A DNA stretch of 64,000 nucleotides from Paracholeplasma morum (GTDB taxonomy: Bacteria; Bacillota_I; Bacilli_A; Acholeplasmatales; UBA5453): the NCBI RefSeq assembly GCF_016907055.1, contig NZ_JAFBBG010000003.1, positions 62,001-126,000 of the forward strand. Direction: 5' to 3'. Under the pieces are notes generated by a model. It saw only the letters and a list, made by a program, of their open reading frames with translations. It was not told the origin of the DNA and ran no database searches. Each line of letters opens with the position of its first letter. The stretch's first letter is position 1. Both the position numbers and the translations under genes were made by a program. This document shows, piece after piece, positions 48,463 through 59,100 of the stretch.

Positions 48463-49686
48463 ATGCGTTGGATAATGTTTATAAAACTGTTTCGTGAAAT
48501 ATTTCATAAAAAGCGATTGCCAAACATCGATTATATTCAAAAACAAGGCCTATTGGCAGTCAAAATCGCACAGACTTTCGCATTAAGAATTGATTTTCTT
48601 AATGAAAAGACGTGTACCCATCTAGCAAAACTATACACTAAAACAGTACCTATCCCTAATGAAGATTTTTTGAGTTTAATAGAAAAATATGCCAGACTAG
48701 GTTTTCTCAATAACTTTGAATCGATTGAAGAGACGCCAATTGGCAGTGCATCTATAGGCCAAGTTCATAAAGCCAGATTATTAAATGGTGAAGAAGTCGT
48801 GATTAAGGTAATCAAAAAAGACTTCAAACTGAAGTTCCTAAAAGACGTAAAGTCATTAAGAAGATTCATTAAATTTATCCTATTCTTTTATCCAAAACTT
48901 AAAAAAGTGGCTGACCCTATTGGGATACTAGAACATATTGAATCCTATACATTAGCAGAACTCGATATGAGAAATGAAATCCGTAATGGAAGAGAACTTA
49001 AGAACATTCAAACGAGGTATGAGGGTGTATTTGACCTATCAAGGTTAAAGTTTCCCAAAATATACGAGTCATTATCCAATGAACATATTCTTGTTTCAGA
49101 GTATATAGAAGGCGAAACAATAGATTACTTATTAGAGACAAAATCATTAGATTTAAAGGATATTCTTGAGATATTTCATATTCATGGGTTTTATGTGTTC
49201 ATTATTGGGACATTTCATGGGGATCTTCACCCAGGTAACATCATTAAGAAGGGTAATGATTTCTATTTTATCGACACAGGCGCCATTTCAACTGTAGGAA
49301 AGAAAATTCAATTAGGCTTATTTGATTTCATGGACAATCTGGCTTATTATGACTATTCTAATTGTGCTATAGCACTCAATGACATGGCTTCGAAAGAAAT
49401 ATATGGTAGTCAATATGAAAGATACCTAGAGAAGTTTCTAAAGTTATATGAGGATTTTAAAAATAAAACGGTCAGTGAGGTATCGCTCACGAGAAAAATG
49501 ATGGAAACCATTAAGCTGGGTGTTAATTCGGGCATGACATTTGAAAAAGGCATGTTTCCAATTATCAAAAGCATGATGTATTTGGACGGAATGGTCCTTA
49601 AAGGCGCGCCAAATACCATCTTAATGGTAGAGATGCGTACATTTTTAGAAGAGTTTCATAAAGCAAACGAGGTAATAAACATATGA
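48463..49686 (+). CDS. ABC1/UbiB-family atypical kinase
   Basis: 407 residues. Family motifs: KxGQ-like QGLLAVKIAQ near 30, PIGSASIGQVHKARL (the Ala-rich replacement of the P-loop), lysine in EVVIKVIKK, catalytic FHGDLHPGNI and metal-binding FIDTGAI. These kinases or ATPases support isoprenoid lipid and quinone synthesis. The gene overlaps the next by four bases (ATGA), a carotenoid desaturase-type enzyme, which suggests it acts on isoprenoid or carotenoid metabolism here. No ubiquinone genes are near. Ribosome site GGGTG. Confidence 0.88.
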   Translation: MRWIMFIKLFREIFHKKRLPNIDYIQKQGLLAVKIAQTFALRIDFLNEKTCTHLAKLYTKTVPIPNEDFLSLIEKYARLGFLNNFESIEETPIGSASIGQVHKARLLNGEEVVIKVIKKDFKLKFLKDVKSLRRFIKFILFFYPKLKKVADPIGILEHIESYTLAELDMRNEIRNGRELKNIQTRYEGVFDLSRLKFPKIYESLSNEHILVSEYIEGETIDYLLETKSLDLKDILEIFHIHGFYVFIIGTFHGDLHPGNIIKKGNDFYFIDTGAISTVGKKIQLGLFDFMDNLAYYDYSNCAIALNDMASKEIYGSQYERYLEKFLKLYEDFKNKTVSEVSLTRKMMETIKLGVNSGMTFEKGMFPIIKSMMYLDGMVLKGAPNTILMVEMRTFLEEFHKANEVINI

Positions 49687-51134
49687 AGAAAATCGCAATC
49701 ATTGGGGCAGGTCCAGGTGGGTTAGCTGCCGGAATGGTATTAAGTAAAAAAGGATATGACATCCATATTTATGAAAAAGATCAACGCGTTGGTGGTAGAT
49801 CACAAAGAATTACTATCGGAGACTATCAGTTTGATTTAGGCCCAACATGCCTTATGTATATCGATATACTAAGGGATGTGTTTAAGTTTGCTGGTTATGA
49901 GTTAGAAAAAGAGTTAGAAGTAATTAGATTAGATCATCTATACACACTCATGTTTAATGATGTAACGTTTAATATGAGTAAAGATCCAATCGACAATGCA
50001 AATATGTATGAACGATATTCCAAAGGGATGGGCGAAAGCTATTTGAACTGGTTGAATGCACAAGAAACTAAACTCAATGCGATTGAGTCCATTTTGAAAA
50101 GACCATTTCCAAACGTTTCTAATTACCTAAGAAAAGATGTCTTAAAAGCAATTCCTGAATTGAGACCAGCTCAATCAGTATATTCACACTTATCCAAGTT
50201 TAACCGAAATAGTAATTTCATCAATTCTTTATCGTTTCAGTCTAAGTATCTTGGGATGTCTTCCTTTGATGCGCCATCGGTATTCACAATTCTTCCTTAT
50301 TTAGAGCATGCATTGGGTTTATACCATGTTAAAGGTGGACTTAATCAAATTAACGAGAAAATGGCAGAGCTTATCGAAAGAAATGGGGGAACCATTCATC
50401 TTTCAGCACCTGTTGAAAAAATAGTAGTCGAAAACAAAAATGCAAAAGGTCTTGTTGTGAGTGGACAGTTTTTTCCTTTTGATGAAGTAATAGTGAATGC
50501 AGATTTTTCTTATGCAATGACAAATCTCATAGAAGAAAAACACTTAAGAAAACACAAACCTCATAAACTAGAGAAAATGAAGTATAGTATCTCGACTTTT
50601 ATGATCTATTTAGGATTAGACAAAAAGTTCGACTTTGCCCATCATGAGATTATATTCTCGAAGAACTATGAAGCGTACTTGAATGGGCTTGCTAAAGGGG
50701 AATATTCTGATGATTTAAGCATATATCTACATAATCCATCGCTAATGGATGATTCATACGCACCTAAAAACCATTCAAGCCTTTACTTATTAGTTCCAGT
50801 ACCAAACCTTAGAACGCCGAAGGATTGGGAAAGAGATAAGGATCAACTATACAGTCAAGCAATCGATCTTGTAGAGAGAAAGCACGGAATCAACATTCGA
50901 AATCACATCACTACATCTAAGGTCATTACACCTCAAGATTGGGAATCTACCTATAATGTAAAATATGGAGCAGTATTCAATTTAGCCCATAACCTTGGCC
51001 AAATGTTAGCATTTAGACCGCAAAATAAATACAAAGATATCAATCATTTGTATTTGGTTGGTGGTGGGACACATCCAGGGAGTGGATTACCAACTATTTA
51101 TCAGTCGGCAATTATTTTAAATGAGTATTTATAA
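49683..51134 (+). CDS. Phytoene desaturase family oxidoreductase (CrtI/CrtN-like)
   Basis: 483 residues. FAD-binding GAGPGGLAAGMVLSKKGY followed by EKDQRVGGRS near the N-terminus, FDLGPTCLMY, and the C-terminal carotenoid-desaturase FAD motif YLVGGGTHPGSGLPTIYQSA. It would introduce double bases-conjugating desaturations into phytoene or diapophytoene to make carotenoids, which Acholeplasma species are known to contain in their membrane. The synthase (CrtB/CrtM) is not in the window. Coupled to the ABC1 kinase gene upstream. Confidence 0.88.
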   Translation: MKKIAIIGAGPGGLAAGMVLSKKGYDIHIYEKDQRVGGRSQRITIGDYQFDLGPTCLMYIDILRDVFKFAGYELEKELEVIRLDHLYTLMFNDVTFNMSKDPIDNANMYERYSKGMGESYLNWLNAQETKLNAIESILKRPFPNVSNYLRKDVLKAIPELRPAQSVYSHLSKFNRNSNFINSLSFQSKYLGMSSFDAPSVFTILPYLEHALGLYHVKGGLNQINEKMAELIERNGGTIHLSAPVEKIVVENKNAKGLVVSGQFFPFDEVIVNADFSYAMTNLIEEKHLRKHKPHKLEKMKYSISTFMIYLGLDKKFDFAHHEIIFSKNYEAYLNGLAKGEYSDDLSIYLHNPSLMDDSYAPKNHSSLYLLVPVPNLRTPKDWERDKDQLYSQAIDLVERKHGINIRNHITTSKVITPQDWESTYNVKYGAVFNLAHNLGQMLAFRPQNKYKDINHLYLVGGGTHPGSGLPTIYQSAIILNEYL

Positions 51135-51212
51135 TTTAGTAATAAAATATTTTTATCTTAATCATTAGCGCGTTTAATATAAGTTTGATAGAATAGAAAT
51201 GAGGTGATCTGT

Positions 51213-52109
51213 TTGAAAATAGGATTCATTTTTAATCCCGAAAGTGGAAAAGGCAAAATTGAAAAAAACCATCGAAGAATTGTTCAATCATTTACAGATA
51301 AAGGTCACGAAGTAGAAGTATTAAAAACTACAAAACAAAACGACGCAATGCTGTTTGCATCAAAACCGGGCTATGATCTTATATTGGTCGCTGGGGGAGA
51401 TGGAACACTTAATGAAGTAGTTAACGGCATAATGACTCTAGAAGTGAAACCTAAGATTGGGTACATACCAACTGGAACGGTTAATGACGTTGCACATCTT
51501 TTAGGGATTCCAAGAAATGTTAAGAAGGCAGTCAAGCTCATACTTGGAGATGGTGTCTCAAGAAAAATGGACATCGCCAAACTAAATGACACGTATTTTA
51601 CCTATGCAGCAGCGACAGGTAAATTTGCAAAAGCAAGCTATGATATCAAGCGTTCCGATAAGAAAAGATTCGGGGCACTTGCTTATGTAGTACGTGGAAT
51701 AACAGATATGTTTTATGACTACAAGATACCTCTTAGAATTGAATATGATCATGGCATAATCGAACGAACGTTCACGTTACTCTTATTCTTAAATGGTCCG
51801 AGAGTGGGTGGAGTAAATCTATTCTTAATTAGAAAATCCAAACTTAATGATGGCATTTTGGAAGCCAGATTATTCGAAAGAAGAGGATTGCTAACCCTGT
51901 TCAAAGTGTTATCATTCTTTGCACTAGGGGGTCTTGTGACTAAGGGTGGTCATCAATTAAAATCATCCAGATATAGTATTAAAGCAGATCCAAAAGTAGA
52001 ATGGAATACTGACGGTGAGCAAAAGGAACATGGTTCAGTAGACATAGTCGTTATTAAAGAAGCCATTGAGATATATGTATCCAAAAGAGCATCAAAGTAT
52101 TTTTTCTAA
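51213..52109 (+). CDS. Diacylglycerol kinase-family lipid kinase (DgkB/YegS-like)
   Basis: 298 residues. N-terminal FIFNPESGKGK and the nucleotide motif GGDGTLNEVVNGI, then PTGTVNDVAHLLGIP, and the C-terminal beta-sandwich (VEWNTDGEQ). Phosphorylates diacylglycerol or a similar lipid in membrane turnover. Start is TTG 51213 after GAGGTGAT; a GTG at 51204 lies inside this ribosome site. Follows the desaturase by 78 bases. Confidence 0.9.
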   Translation: MKIGFIFNPESGKGKIEKNHRRIVQSFTDKGHEVEVLKTTKQNDAMLFASKPGYDLILVAGGDGTLNEVVNGIMTLEVKPKIGYIPTGTVNDVAHLLGIPRNVKKAVKLILGDGVSRKMDIAKLNDTYFTYAAATGKFAKASYDIKRSDKKRFGALAYVVRGITDMFYDYKIPLRIEYDHGIIERTFTLLLFLNGPRVGGVNLFLIRKSKLNDGILEARLFERRGLLTLFKVLSFFALGGLVTKGGHQLKSSRYSIKADPKVEWNTDGEQKEHGSVDIVVIKEAIEIYVSKRASKYFF

Positions 52110-52133
52110 ACCATTCGCTTGAATGGTTTTTTA
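52109..52133 (+). terminator. Terminator after the lipid kinase gene
   Basis: AACCATTC-GCTT-GAATGGTT, then T's. Confidence 0.93.
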
Positions 52134-53083
52134 TTTCTTAATCTGATAATATTACAATAATATGACAAGTAAAACTTACAAAAAGAAGAGCTAATACTCT
52201 TAAATTTAAAGCCGATACTAATTTGCTGATAGTGATTGAATTAAATATGATTTCAACATCAAAGTAAACAATACATCAAAAATAAAAAATAGGTATATTA
52301 GTCAATAAAGCATTAAAAACCAAAAACGCTGTTACATATTAATTTTCAGGTTTCAAAATCCCGTAAAACAGCTTATTAATGAGATTTATCGGACAAAAAA
52401 TATGCATGATTTTACGGATTAATGACATAATATTAAGTACTGTGGCAGGACTTCTTATGTCCCACTTAGAAGAAAAAGGTGAAAAATAAGATAAACAGTG
52501 TTCAGTAGTCAGAACACTTGTAAAATTAGCCATGTTAAAAAATCATTATTAATTAACTATTTTATATAAAATCTATAAATCGTATACAATACTTCTGTCT
52601 AATTAATAATTACAAAATGATCCGCAATAAAAAATAAAAGTATTAGAAATTTTTATTGTCTTAATTTATTGTAACAAAGCGATTTTCTATTATTTATTCA
52701 GTCAAAAATATGAGCACTTTTTTTTGCGAATAAAAAAATATTATAAAAAAAACATTCATGATTCAAGAATATATTTTCTCGTTATTTATATTTTTTATAA
52801 TAAATTTATTAGCCTTAATTTATATTTCTTTTTTTCAATAAATTTACAAAAATTGAGTTTTTTTCATTTGTTTAGTCTATATTTTCTTATTTTGAATGAT
52901 TTTTACTATTGATTTTTTCTGATGTGTCAATGTACTTTCCCCTTTACTATGTCATTTTCTACTCATTCGTATAATTATTAATTTTTTTATTTTGCTTCAT
53001 ACAATCCCTTGATAAAGCGATTTATCATCCATTCTGATTGATTGTTCGTTTTTTTTATCATGATCCGTTTAATAATTCCCTCA
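52134..53083. other. Long very AT-rich spacer
   Basis: About 950 bases without a supportable gene. Short frames exist on both strands, but they lack ribosome sites and known similarity, and the part from 52540 on is almost pure A/T. It may include decayed sequence. Such a long empty stretch before a giant surface gene may also mark an insertion point. Confidence 0.5.
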
Positions 53084-53115
53084 CTTAATTATATAATTAA
53101 GGTGTAAAACGATTT
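53084..53115 (+). promoter_or_regulatory. Promoter region of the giant surface protein
   Basis: CTTAATTATATAATTAAG (53084-53101) is a perfect 18-base palindrome containing TATAAT (53092-53097) as -10; TTAATA at 53069-53074 (17-base spacing) is a weak -35. AAAACGATTT (53106-53115) directly follows, near the RNA start, and resembles boxes before other surface genes. Confidence 0.55.
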
Positions 53116-53136
53116 GTAATTGTTAGGAGAATGTTG

Positions 53137-56100
53137 ATGTTAAAGGGTTTTAAGAATAAATACAAATTCATACTAGCCTCAGTACTAATACTTTCTTTTG
53201 GCTTCCTTCTCGTTAATAGTCTAACGAAAAAAGACGAGACTGTTGAGATTCCAAGAAGAGAGCCTGCGTTCGCAACTCAGTTCTTATCTGAAGAAGGAAC
53301 TCAGGCTAATCCATATGTTGTTGGCAGTAAGGCAGATATGGATATGCTTTCTCTATTAGTTTCACAAGGACAAAATTTCTCGGGGAAATATTTTACAGTA
53401 GATGCAAATATCTCTGAGATATATCTTGGAGTTTTCACGCCAATTGGATCATCGACAAAACCTTTCTTAGGTAACTTTGATGGGTATGGTGTGAACTTCG
53501 TTTTAGCCATTGATAATCCAACTTTAAATTATCAAGGGCTTTTTGGTTTTACTCAATCAGGTGTCATAGAAAACTTATCAGTTTCTGGTTCAGTTAAGGG
53601 TTTGAACTATGTTGGTGGTATTGTTGGTCAGATGGCAAGTGGTACCGTTCGAAATGTATACAGTACTGCAACAGTCGAAGCGTTGGGCTCACATGCTGGT
53701 GGGATCGTTGGATTACTCAGTATGGGTTCTTTATCCAATGCATTTAACCGTGGAGATGTTATTGCGGTAAATAACGCTGGTGGTATTGTAGGATATACAT
53801 ATGTCTACACTGTTCCAAGTTATGGTTCAAATACGACTAACTCAATTTCAAACGTATATAGTTCAGGTACAGTTACAGCTAACAGTAACCCTGGTGGGGT
53901 CATTGGTTATGATAACCCAGCACGATATACAGGTAGTGCAAATGCACGTGTCAACTTGTATTATGATATATCAGTGATTTCTAATCACAAAGTAGCATCC
54001 AATCGAAAACCTAGTTCAATGGCTAGTACCCAGGGACTAAATAGTGAAGTATTCTTTAGCGGTATGGAAGACAAGTTAGCGGCAATTTTCTCATTTAGAG
54101 ATATTAACGGTGGATATGGATTCTATCCTGAACTAAGATACTTCTCTGAAAGTTCACATTCTAACATCAAGGCTGCATCCTTAGAAAGCAATACAGTAGA
54201 TATTTCTAATGGTGTTGGGACACTTAACTATCCATACTTGATTAGAACTTTAGATGACATTAATAAACTCAAAACTCAAATTGAGACGGGTGAAACCTAT
54301 AGAGGATTTTATTTTAAAGTAGCAGATGGTAGAACCAGTTTCAATCTAGGAAACTTTATTCCTATTGGTGCATCCGCTGCTAAACCTTTCTATGGATCAT
54401 TCGATGGAAATAATGCAGAATTTATTTTGAATATAAGCAACTCGACCGTAAGCTATCAAGCTATGTTCGGGCATTTTGGTTATGGTAAAATCAGTAATCT
54501 ATCAACAAGTGGATCTGTTTCAGGTCTTGATTATACTGCAGCGGTAGTTGCCTATAAATATTCAGGGACAATCGAAAATGTCTATAACAAGGCGACTGTT
54601 AATGGTAGAAGCCATGTAGGTTCTATTGTTGGTCGTCAGGAAGATGGAACCATCAACAGTGTATACAACAGCGGAAGTGTGACCGCGACTGGTACTTATG
54701 CAGGTGGTATTGTAGGAACTGTATTAAGAGGCGTTATTTCAAACGTTTACAATAACGCAGAAATTCTTGCAAACAATACAGCTGGTGGGATTATCGGTCA
54801 TTTATATGCATATACCGTTTATACCTATGGTGCAAACTCAACCAATAGAGTTGAAAATGCATACAGTTCAGGGCTTGTTTCTGCCAATACAACGGCAGGT
54901 GGCGTCATTGGTAATGATGACCAAACCCGTTATACAGGTAGTGCTAACGCTCGTACGCGTCTTTATTATGATACATCCGTGCTTGTGACATATGACCAAC
55001 CAAGAACCGTTAAGCCGCCTGTAACAGGACATTCTTATGGTAGAACAACTAGTGACTTGGTATATGGTACGGTTAATACATTAGGCTTCCCTGAGTCTGT
55101 TTGGCATTATGAGCCAAAGAGTGGAACAACCGCTTATTATCCTCAATTGTTAGCTTTCTCAAGCAGTTCAGTAGCAAAAATTAAGAATGATTCTACAACA
55201 TCCACAGCTTATGGCGTTGGTGATGGTCTTGGAACTAAAGAATATCCATTCCTAATTAGAACTAAATTTGATATGGATGAGCTTTCAAGAAAAGTAGCAC
55301 TTGGAAATACATATTACAGTTTCTATTTCAAAGTAGACGATGGAATTAGCCAAATTGATTTGGCGAACTTCCAACCTATTGGATCTCCTTCAAAACCATT
55401 TGCTGGTAACTTTGATGGTAATGGCGTAGATTTTGTTTTAGATATTAATAATCCATCTGTTAGTTACCAAGGTTTATTTGGGTATACACAAACAGGTATC
55501 ATTGAGAACTTTTCAGTTTCTGGTTCTGTTAAAGGGTTAAGTTATGTTGGTGGTATTACAGGACAACAATCGACAGGTACAATCAGAAATGTATACAATA
55601 CAGCGAGAATCGAAGCATATGGTTCATATGCTGGAGGTATTGTTGGATTAATCGATAGAGGTACTTTAACACAAGCATACAATACCGGTGAAATTGTCGC
55701 CGTAAGTTATGCAGGTGGGGTTGTAGGGTATACTTATGTTTACACTGTACCAAGTTACGGTATGAATGCGACCAACTCTATTTCGCACGTTTATAGTTCA
55801 GGTACTGCCACAGCCAATAGCTATGTTGGTGGGGTTATCGGGTATGATAACCCAGCAAGATATACTGGCGATGTTAACGTTAGAATTAATTTATACTACG
55901 ATATTACTGTTATTGCTAATTATGACCAAGTAAAAGCAATCAAGCCTTCTACAGATCCTTCTACACAAGGTTTAAATAGCGGTATTATGTTTAAAGAAAT
56001 GCAAGCGAAGTTGCCATCAGGTTTCTCTTTCAAAGCAGATGGAAATGGGTATGCATATTATCCACAATTAACCTACTTCTCTGATAATCAAAACGCGACA

Positions 56101-59100
56101 ACTAAGGCACGATCTGAAGAATCTGTCAAAGTGAATGTTGGAGATGGTCTAGGTACTGAAAGCTTCCCATTCCTAATTAGAAATGAACAAGATATTGAAG
56201 ATCTAAAGACCATGATTAATCGTGGTAATACATTTAAAGGATTCTATTTCAAGGTAGATAATGGCGTTACAGAATTCAACTTGGGTGATTTTGACTCAAT
56301 AGGATCCCCTTCACATCATTTCTATGGGTCATTTGATGGAAACAACGCAGTATTTAATTTAAGTATCAATCGTCCAGCCGCAAGCTATCAAGCTATGTTC
56401 GGTTATTTTGGCTTTGGGACGATTAAAAATATGAAGATTCAAGGGTCAGTTACAGGCCTTGATTATACAGCTGGATTGGTGGCATACAAGCTATCTGGTT
56501 CAGTAGAAAATGTCTATAATGAAGCTGTCATCAATGGTAGAAGTTATGTTGGTGGTATGGTTGGTTATCAGTTAGATGGAACCATCAACAACGTATATAA
56601 CAACGGTGACGTTACAGCAACTGGTACTTATGCAGGTGGTATCGTATCATTTGTATTAAGAGGAACGATTTCAAATACTTACAATAGAGCAGAGATTCTA
56701 GCGAATAATACAGCTGGCGGAATCATCGGTCATATTTATGCATATACTGTTTATACGTATGGTGCTAACTCAACCAATAGAGTTGAAAATGCATACAATT
56801 CAGGGTTGGTAGCAGCAAACACAACCGTTGGTGGTGTCATTGGGAATGACAACCAGGAACGTTATACAGGTAGTGCTAACGCGCGTACGCGTCTTTACTA
56901 TGATACATCCATACTCGTTACTTATGACCAACCAAGAACGGTTAAGCCACCTGTAACTGGGCATGCTTATGGTAGAACAACAAGTGATTTAGTGTATGGA
57001 TCTGTAAATACTCTAGGATTCCCTACAAACCTATGGCACTATGAGCCAAAGAGTGGGACAACCGCTTACTATCCTCAATTATTAGTGTTCTCAAATCATA
57101 GCGTAGAAAGTATTAGACAAGATTCTTCACTGTCAACTGCTTATGAAGTTGGGGATGGTTTAGGAACTAAGGAGTTCCCATTCTTGATTAGAGACAAGTT
57201 TGATATGGATGAACTCTCAAGAAAAGTAGCTTTAGGAAATACTTACTACAGTTTCCATTTCAAGGTTGATGATGACATCAGCCAAATTGATTTGGCGAAC
57301 TTCCAACCTATTGGATCTCCTTCAAAACCATTTGCTGGTAACTTTGATGGAAACGGCGTTGATTTTATATTAGCAATTGATCGTATCCAAAACCATCAAG
57401 GCTTATTTGGTTATACACAAACTGGTATCGTTGAAAACTTCTCCGTTTCGGGAAGTGTTAGAGGTCAAAGTTATGTCGGTGGTATCGCTGGACAAATGTC
57501 AACAGGTATCATAAGAAATGTCTATAATACGGCCAAAGTAGAAGCTACCGGATCCTATGCCGGTGGAATCATTGGGTTAATCGACAGAGGTACTCTTGCC
57601 TACGCCTATAACCGAGGTGAAATTATTGCTACAAGCTATGCTGGTGGGGTCGTTGGGTATACTTATGTTTACACTGTACCAAGTTATGGTATGGATGCGA
57701 CGAACTCTATTTCACACGTTTATAGTTCAGGTACTTCCACAGCAAATAGCTATGCTGGTGGGGTAATCGGATATGATAACCCAGCTAGGTATACAGGTTC
57801 AAGCAACGTTAGATCAAATCTATACTATGACATTACAGTCATTGCTAACTACGATCAAGTTAAGGCGGTTAAACCTTCAACTGACCCATCTACACAAGGA
57901 TTAAACAGCGGTATTCTATTCAAGGATATGTCTGGAAGATTACCAAGTGGTTTCACCTTTAAACCGGATGCGGATGGCTTAGCATATTATCCACAATTGA
58001 CTGTTTTCGCATCAAGCGAAACAGAAGGTATTGTAAATCATTCAATTAATAGCGTTAAAGTTGATATTGGCGATGGGTTAGGAACACCGGATTATCCATT
58101 CTTGATTAGAACCGTTGACGATATCGATGCATTAAGAGAAAAAGTAAATAAAGGTAATACATTCAAAGGATTCCATTTTAAAGTGGATGAAGGCATTGAA
58201 GAGTTTGTTCTAGACAACTTCGTCCCAATTGGGTCATCTTCAAAACCATTCTATGGATCATTTGATGGAAATAATGCAGAATTCATTATAAATATTAATA
58301 ATGCAGCCGCAAGCTATCAAGCTATGTTTGGTTATTTTGGCTTTGGTACTATTGAGAATTTATCTGTCAGTGGTACGGTTACTGGTCTTGATCATACAGC
58401 AGGTGTTGTAGGTTATAAAGAATCAGGGACAGTCCAAAACGTCTATAATGAAGCAATTATCAACGGTAGAAGCTATGTTGGTGGTATTGTTGGTTATCAA
58501 TTAGACGGAACCATTAACAGTTCTTATAATAATGGTAATGTTACCGCAACGGCTACTTATGCTGGTGGTATCGTATCATTCGTACTAAGAGGAACCGTTT
58601 CTAACGTTTACAATAGAGCAGAAATTTTAGCAAACAATACAGCCGGGGGTGTCATTGGTCATATTTATGCTTATACTGTTTATACTTATGGTGCAAACTC
58701 AACCAATAGAGTTGAGAATGCATACAGTTCAGGTCTTGTTTCAGCAAACGCAACTGTTGGTGGTGTCATTGGTAATGACAACCAAACCCGTTATACAGGG
58801 TCTGCAAACGTTAGATTAAATCTATTCTATGATGTTTCAGTCTTAATGAGTTATAAACAACCTCGTACATTAAAACCATCAACAGCAGTATCTGGTCATG
58901 GTGTATTGAAAACAAGCATGTTCTCGGATTCGCTTTCAACCAAATTTGGGTCTACATATTGGACTTATCGCGATATTGAAGGAAATTATGCATATTTCCC
59001 TCAATTAAAAGTGTTTGCGACAAGTTTAGTAGATGAAATCAAGAATGATTCAGTTATGTCAGTTAGAACCAATCCGTTCTTAGGAGACGGTACTCTGGCA

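Noticed and set aside
52339-52533. 64-codon minus-strand frame in the long spacer before the giant gene
   Set aside because: No ribosome site, no recognised family; it could be a relic but I cannot support it as a gene.
52724-52912. 62-codon plus-strand frame
   Set aside because: Translation is almost only F, Y, I, L, K and N from an AT-rich stretch; chance frame.
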